A stretch of DNA of 64,000 nucleotides, taken from contig CACEEJ010000001.1 in NCBI GenBank assembly GCA_902558545.1, positions 1 to 64,000 on the forward strand. The letters are read 5' to 3'. Positions 61,155 to 64,000 of the stretch are shown here, piece by piece. The notes beneath the pieces were generated by a model that was not told the origin of the DNA, did no database searches, and worked only from the letters and a program-made list of their open reading frames with translations. Every line of letters begins with the position of its first letter. Positions within the stretch are counted from its first letter, which is position 1. The position numbers and the translations under genes are program-made. This stretch comes from an uncultured Pelagibacteraceae bacterium (GTDB taxonomy: Bacteria; Pseudomonadota; Alphaproteobacteria; Pelagibacterales; Pelagibacteraceae).

Positions 61155-63923
61155 TTAATTAACTTCAGCTTGATTTTCTTTTGGTTTAACTTCTGTTTTA
61201 AATTGATTTGAGATTTTTTGCACTTCAACAGAAGATACCTTGTATTCTGCACACATTGTTTCTTCATCTTTACCATGACCTGTAACCATATTAACCATAT
61301 GTTCTGGGAAATGGAATGTAGTAAACACTATTCCTTCTTTAACTTTATCTGTCACCTCTACTTTAAGGGCAACTTCACCTCTTCCTGAATAAAGTCTTCC
61401 AATATCACCAGTATTAAGATCTCTGTACTCAGCATCTTTAGGATGAATTAATAAAACATCTTCATCAACAATATTTATATTTTTTGTTCTTCTAGTCATT
61501 GTTGCGGCGTTGTAATGTTGTAAAACTCTACTTGTTGTTAAAATTAAAGGATAATCTTTTTTATTAGCTTCAATTTCTGATGATTCTTTCCAATCAAAGT
61601 TTTTAAGTCTACCTTTACCTAATTTAAAAGTTTCAGTATGTAAAATTTTAGTATCAGTTCCATCCTCTTGAACTGGCCATTGTAATCCAAATTTTCCAAG
61701 TCTCTCTCTAGTAACTCCCTTAAAGAAAGGAACTATATCAGCAATCTCTTCTAGAACTTGATCAGCGTCATAAGTTGGTTGGTCAAAACCTAATTTTTGC
61801 ATCATTTCAGTTACAATTAATCCATCAGGTTTAGTGCCTGGTAGAGGAGGCACAGCTCTGTTCACTCTTTGAATTCTTCTTTCAGTATTTGTAAAAGTTC
61901 CATCCTTTTCCAAGAAAGTTGTACCTGGTAGAACAACAGTCGCTAATTTTGCCGTTTCACTCATAAATATTTCTTGAACAACTAGAAGCTCTAATGAGTT
62001 CATAGCCTCTATAACATGAGCGCTATTAGGGTCAGTTTGAACTATATCTTCACCAATAATCCATAAACCTTTAAGCTCTTTATCTATTGCAGCTTCAAAC
62101 ATTTGAGGAATTTTTAATCCTGGCTTAGTTGGGTGAGTTACTCCATATTTTTCTGTATAGAATTCTTGATGTTTTTCATCAGCCACAGGAAAATATCCAG
62201 CACCCTGGTGTGGTTGACATCCCATATCTGCTGCACCTTGAACATTGTTTTGGCCTCTTAAAGGGTTAACCCCAACACCTTTTCTTCCAATGTTTCCGGT
62301 AATCATTGCTAGATCTGCAATTAACATTACAGTTTTAGATCCTTGTTCGTGTTCAGTAACTCCTAAACCATGGAACTCCATTGAATTTCTTGCAGTAGCA
62401 TATGCAATTGCAGCTTCTTTAACTAATTGTTTATCTACTCCAGCCACTTTTGCTAGTTGATCTACATCCTGTCTTTCAATCTCTTTTAAGAAATTATCAA
62501 AGCCTTCAGTTCTATCTCTAACAAAATCTGAATTATAAAGTTTTGATTTTATAATAAAATGTAACATCATATTTAGAACTGCAACGTTAGTTCCTGGTCT
62601 TAGTTTAATATGATAATCAGCAAGTTTCGCTAGCTCAGTTGTAACTGGATCAAGCACAATTAATTTTTTACCTTTCATGACTTGTTGTTTTATTTTTGCA
62701 CCTGTTACAGGATGAGCATTTGTTGGATTAGCTCCAATAACTAAAAATAAATCTGCATGATAAATATCTTCTGTTGAATTAGTCGCCGCTCCTGTTCCAA
62801 AAGTTTGTTGCATTCCCCAAGCTGTTGGTGAATGACAAATTCTTGCACAACAATCTACACTGTTAGTTCCTACCGCAGCTCTAATCATTTTTTGGAAAAC
62901 ATAATTTTCTTCATTCGTACATCTCGCAGAGGAAATTCCAGCAAAGGCATCTGGACCATTATCTTTTGTAATTCTGTTCATTTCCTTTTTGACAAAATCA
63001 TAAGCTTCATCCCAAGAAGCTTCTTCAAATTTTCCATTTCTTTTAATTAAAGGTGTTTTTAATCTGTCTGGATGATCATAAAAACTAAACGCATATCTTC
63101 CTTTAATACACGTATGTCCAGCGTTAACTTCTGTTTGTTTTGGAGTATCAATAGCCACAACCTTATCATCTTTAATTGAAGCCTCTAAATTACAACCAAC
63201 ACCACAGTACGAACATGTTGTTCTAACTTTTTTATCTACTGCAGCAGACTTTGATTGAAAAACATCTGAGATAGCATCTGTTGGACAAGTGTGAGCGCAA
63301 GCACCACAAGAAACACACGAACTATCTCCAAACATCATATCGTTATCAGTTGTTATTTTTGATTCAAATCCTCTTCCACTCATTGTTAAAACGAATGAAC
63401 CTTGAATTTCATCACAAGCTCTGACACATCTTCCACAATTTATACAATTGTCTAAATTCATTCTCATGTAATCATGAGATGTATCTCTTGGAATTCCTTT
63501 ATGTTGTTTTGGACTGTTATATCTGTGATCAGATACCCCTAAATCGTTTGCTACTGTTTGTAATTCACAATTATTATTTACCTCACAAGTATCACATTCC
63601 ATTGGGTGATCTGTTAATACTAATTCAACAATATTTTTTCTAAGATCTTTCAAAGATTCATTTGATGTAAATATGTGTTGATTTTCAGCAACTGGAGTAT
63701 GGCAAGAAGCTACTACTCTTGTAGGGCCATCTTTTTCTAAAGCAACTTCGACCGAACACACTCTACAAGCTCCATAAGGTGCTAAATTTGGATCATCACA
63801 TAAGGTAGGAACTTTTTTTTCACCTACATAACTTTTTACAAATTTTAAAATAGACGAGTGATTTGGACCGATTTCATACGGTTTTCCGTCAATATAAGCA
63901 ATTTTTCTTTTCTCTGAACTCAT
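61155..63923 (-). CDS. fdsA: NAD-dependent formate dehydrogenase alpha subunit (molybdopterin, Cys-type active site)
   Basis: N-terminal 2Fe-2S and 4Fe-4S motifs (CVRACDEIQGSFVL, CGACAHTCPT), TCSYCGVGCNLEA, DCCARICHSPTAWGMQQTFG. Confidence 0.93.
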   Translation of the reverse strand: MSSEKRKIAYIDGKPYEIGPNHSSILKFVKSYVGEKKVPTLCDDPNLAPYGACRVCSVEVALEKDGPTRVVASCHTPVAENQHIFTSNESLKDLRKNIVELVLTDHPMECDTCEVNNNCELQTVANDLGVSDHRYNSPKQHKGIPRDTSHDYMRMNLDNCINCGRCVRACDEIQGSFVLTMSGRGFESKITTDNDMMFGDSSCVSCGACAHTCPTDAISDVFQSKSAAVDKKVRTTCSYCGVGCNLEASIKDDKVVAIDTPKQTEVNAGHTCIKGRYAFSFYDHPDRLKTPLIKRNGKFEEASWDEAYDFVKKEMNRITKDNGPDAFAGISSARCTNEENYVFQKMIRAAVGTNSVDCCARICHSPTAWGMQQTFGTGAATNSTEDIYHADLFLVIGANPTNAHPVTGAKIKQQVMKGKKLIVLDPVTTELAKLADYHIKLRPGTNVAVLNMMLHFIIKSKLYNSDFVRDRTEGFDNFLKEIERQDVDQLAKVAGVDKQLVKEAAIAYATARNSMEFHGLGVTEHEQGSKTVMLIADLAMITGNIGRKGVGVNPLRGQNNVQGAADMGCQPHQGAGYFPVADEKHQEFYTEKYGVTHPTKPGLKIPQMFEAAIDKELKGLWIIGEDIVQTDPNSAHVIEAMNSLELLVVQEIFMSETAKLATVVLPGTTFLEKDGTFTNTERRIQRVNRAVPPLPGTKPDGLIVTEMMQKLGFDQPTYDADQVLEEIADIVPFFKGVTRERLGKFGLQWPVQEDGTDTKILHTETFKLGKGRLKNFDWKESSEIEANKKDYPLILTTSRVLQHYNAATMTRRTKNINIVDEDVLLIHPKDAEYRDLNTGDIGRLYSGRGEVALKVEVTDKVKEGIVFTTFHFPEHMVNMVTGHGKDEETMCAEYKVSSVEVQKISNQFKTEVKPKENQAEVN

Positions 63924-64000
63924 TAATTATCTTTAACCATATCATTTTTCATTTCATCCCCAAAGTATTTTAGGATGTTTTGAATAGGAGTGGGAATAGC
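63923..64000 (-). CDS. C-terminus of upstream formate dehydrogenase subunit (probably beta/FdsB), truncated by window edge
   Basis: Open frame from the window edge: AIPTPIQNILKYFGDEMKNDMVKDN*, stop overlapping the fdsA ATG by 1 nt (TAATG). Subunit identity is inferred from gene order. Confidence 0.5.
   Translation of the reverse strand, partial: AIPTPIQNILKYFGDEMKNDMVKDN

Noticed and set aside
62245-63050. Plus-strand ORFs 62245-62460 and 62832-63050 opposite fdsA
   Set aside because: Antisense to molybdopterin-domain coding sequence; spurious

Overview
This is an AT-rich, very compact chromosomal segment that reads as a SAR11/Pelagibacterales-type alphaproteobacterium. That placement is inferred from gene content, codon bias, proteorhodopsin and the tandem glycine riboswitch. 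I see about 55 protein genes, one tRNA-Leu(GAG), a tandem glycine riboswitch upstream of gcvTHP, and several intrinsic terminators. There is no CRISPR array, rRNA or transposase. Recognisable modules are: fumC (partial), nadC/nadA, and a proteorhodopsin with Gln at the spectral-tuning position followed by a desaturase/ferredoxin/reductase/GST cluster. Others are a GT39-GT2-DUF1800-DUF1501 operon, a complete ureDABCEFG urease cluster next to umuDC, and recA, alaS, icd, psd-pssA, guaB and guaA. The right half has a TRAP transporter beside pxpABC, gcvTHP, an FAD-oxidase/DUF1365/cfa/DUF3833/SDR/TspO lipid-modification cluster, selO and formate dehydrogenase. Most interesting to follow up: (1) an IMP dehydrogenase with no CBS module; (2) a probable +1 frame discontinuity at an A6 run in the recA 3' end; (3) GTTC-N7-GTTC-type LexA boxes at umuDC and (degenerate) at recA; (4) an orphan Vsr/DUF559-like nuclease-fold protein behind a structured 360-nt intergenic region with 16-bp-period repeats; (5) the GT39/GT2/DUF1800/Tat-DUF1501 operon; (6) unannotated tiny membrane ORFs; (7) convergent genes sharing one TTAA for both stop codons.
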